NCBI GenBank assembly: GCA_016946835.1
Contig: JACVTC010000004.1
Location: 1,086,501 to 1,127,500, forward strand
Length of the DNA stretch: 41,000 nucleotides
Source of the DNA: Neocallimastix lanati (nom. inval.)
Taxonomy: Eukaryota; Neocallimastigomycota; Neocallimastigomycetes; Neocallimastigales; Neocallimastigaceae
Direction: 5' to 3'
The notes beneath the pieces are model-generated. The model ran no database searches. It saw nothing but the letters and a program-made list of their open reading frames with translations, and was not told where the DNA came from. How positions within the stretch are numbered: the first letter of the stretch is position 1; every line of letters starts with the position of its first letter. Below, piece by piece: positions 40,764 to 41,000 of the stretch. Position numbers and translations under genes: made by a program.

Positions 40764-41000
40764 TTAAATAAAAATACTAATCAAAATTTGCCATATACCA
40801 ATACGAATGATAATATGATACCGAAAGAGCAAATGATACCAAATAATGATTATAATAGTCAAGAAAATATTTTAACAGATAATGATCCTCAGAAATATTA
40901 TGATGGTCATGGAGATGATTATGAGAGTGGTTCAAATAATATGGATACATCATCTATAGATGGTTCTTACAAACGTGTTCCTCAAAATAGCAAAAATTCT
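38742..41000 (+). CDS. Ankyrin-repeat protein with Asn-rich, basic C-terminal region (3' end outside window)
   Basis: Five exons keep one frame of 536 codons to the window edge: 38742-39138, 39304-39337, 39423-39492, 39674-40037, 40258-41000. After a short N-terminal part with an Asn run, residues about 65-330 hold diverged ankyrin repeats: NNGDTALHIACSLGDMKIIE, ERGCNPFIKNN, CGCTALFNVVYYG, DKTALMYGAKEG, ADTKILDNHGWNAFTYASYH. The rest is Asn/Asp/Tyr-rich low complexity with a basic cluster PKRKRENNRKRIKSKKNK (near 40570-40620) that looks like a nuclear localisation signal, and then more Asn/Thr runs. The layout (ankyrin repeats then nuclear-type tail) suggests a protein-protein scaffold in the nucleus, but no partner or enzyme domain is seen. 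The exon 4-5 junction rests on frame continuity only. Confidence 0.8.
39615..39653. repeat. 39-base poly-T in ankyrin-gene intron 3
   Basis: A pure T run lies about 20 bases before the splice acceptor at 39672-39673, in the place of a polypyrimidine tract. Confidence 0.9.

Overview
The window looks like nuclear DNA of a very A+T-rich fungus, most likely an anaerobic gut fungus (Neocallimastigomycota). Reasons: extreme A+T between genes, many short GT-AG introns, long Asn runs in proteins, huge ATT/AAAAT microsatellites and homopolymers, fungal-type gene families (a class I cyclic-nucleotide phosphodiesterase, a Syp1/FCHo muniscin, an Mgm1-type dynamin, ribosomal protein eL28), and an intronless gene at the left edge that looks bacterial. 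Dictyostelids share the base composition and the Asn runs, but muniscin plus Mgm1 argue for a fungus. The phylum call is inference.

Layout: (1-463, minus) end-truncated multi-pass membrane protein, probably of bacterial origin. (464-3318) spacer with a 286-bp tandem duplication, two strong inverted repeats, a MITE-like pair of inverted repeats and a 446-bp ATT array. (3319-6752) epsin, 9 exons, 859 aa. (6753-11082) spacer. (11083-14930) cyclic-nucleotide phosphodiesterase, 6 exons, 776 aa, with a 600-bp AAAAT array in one intron. (14931-18732) spacer with an ATT array and a dispersed repeat. (18733-20332) cold-shock-domain protein, 8 exons including 16-, 20- and 23-nt exons. (20333-21779) spacer. 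(21780-22555) ribosomal protein eL28, 4 exons. (23613-24306) processed retrocopy with poly-A tail and target-site duplication. (25456-29563) muniscin, F-BAR plus mu-homology domain, 13 exons, 742 aa. (32568-35729) Mgm1/OPA1-type dynamin, 5 exons, 847 aa. (36309-36736) G+C-rich SINE-like element with poly-A tail and perfect 12-bp target-site duplication. (37701-37783) perfect 38-bp-arm hairpin. (38742-41000) ankyrin/Asn-rich protein with a basic nuclear-localisation-like cluster, running off the right edge.

All gene models were built by hand by joining exons at GT-AG junctions; each keeps one open frame, and for the families recognised the joins restore conserved motifs. Epsin and muniscin are both early clathrin-endocytosis adaptors, but they are about 19 kb apart and nothing shows co-regulation. 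The most interesting structures are the two target-site-duplicated poly-A insertions, which imply active LINE-type retrotransposition. One of them sits inside a repeat whose other copy, 20 kb away, lacks the insert and so acts as a natural empty site.
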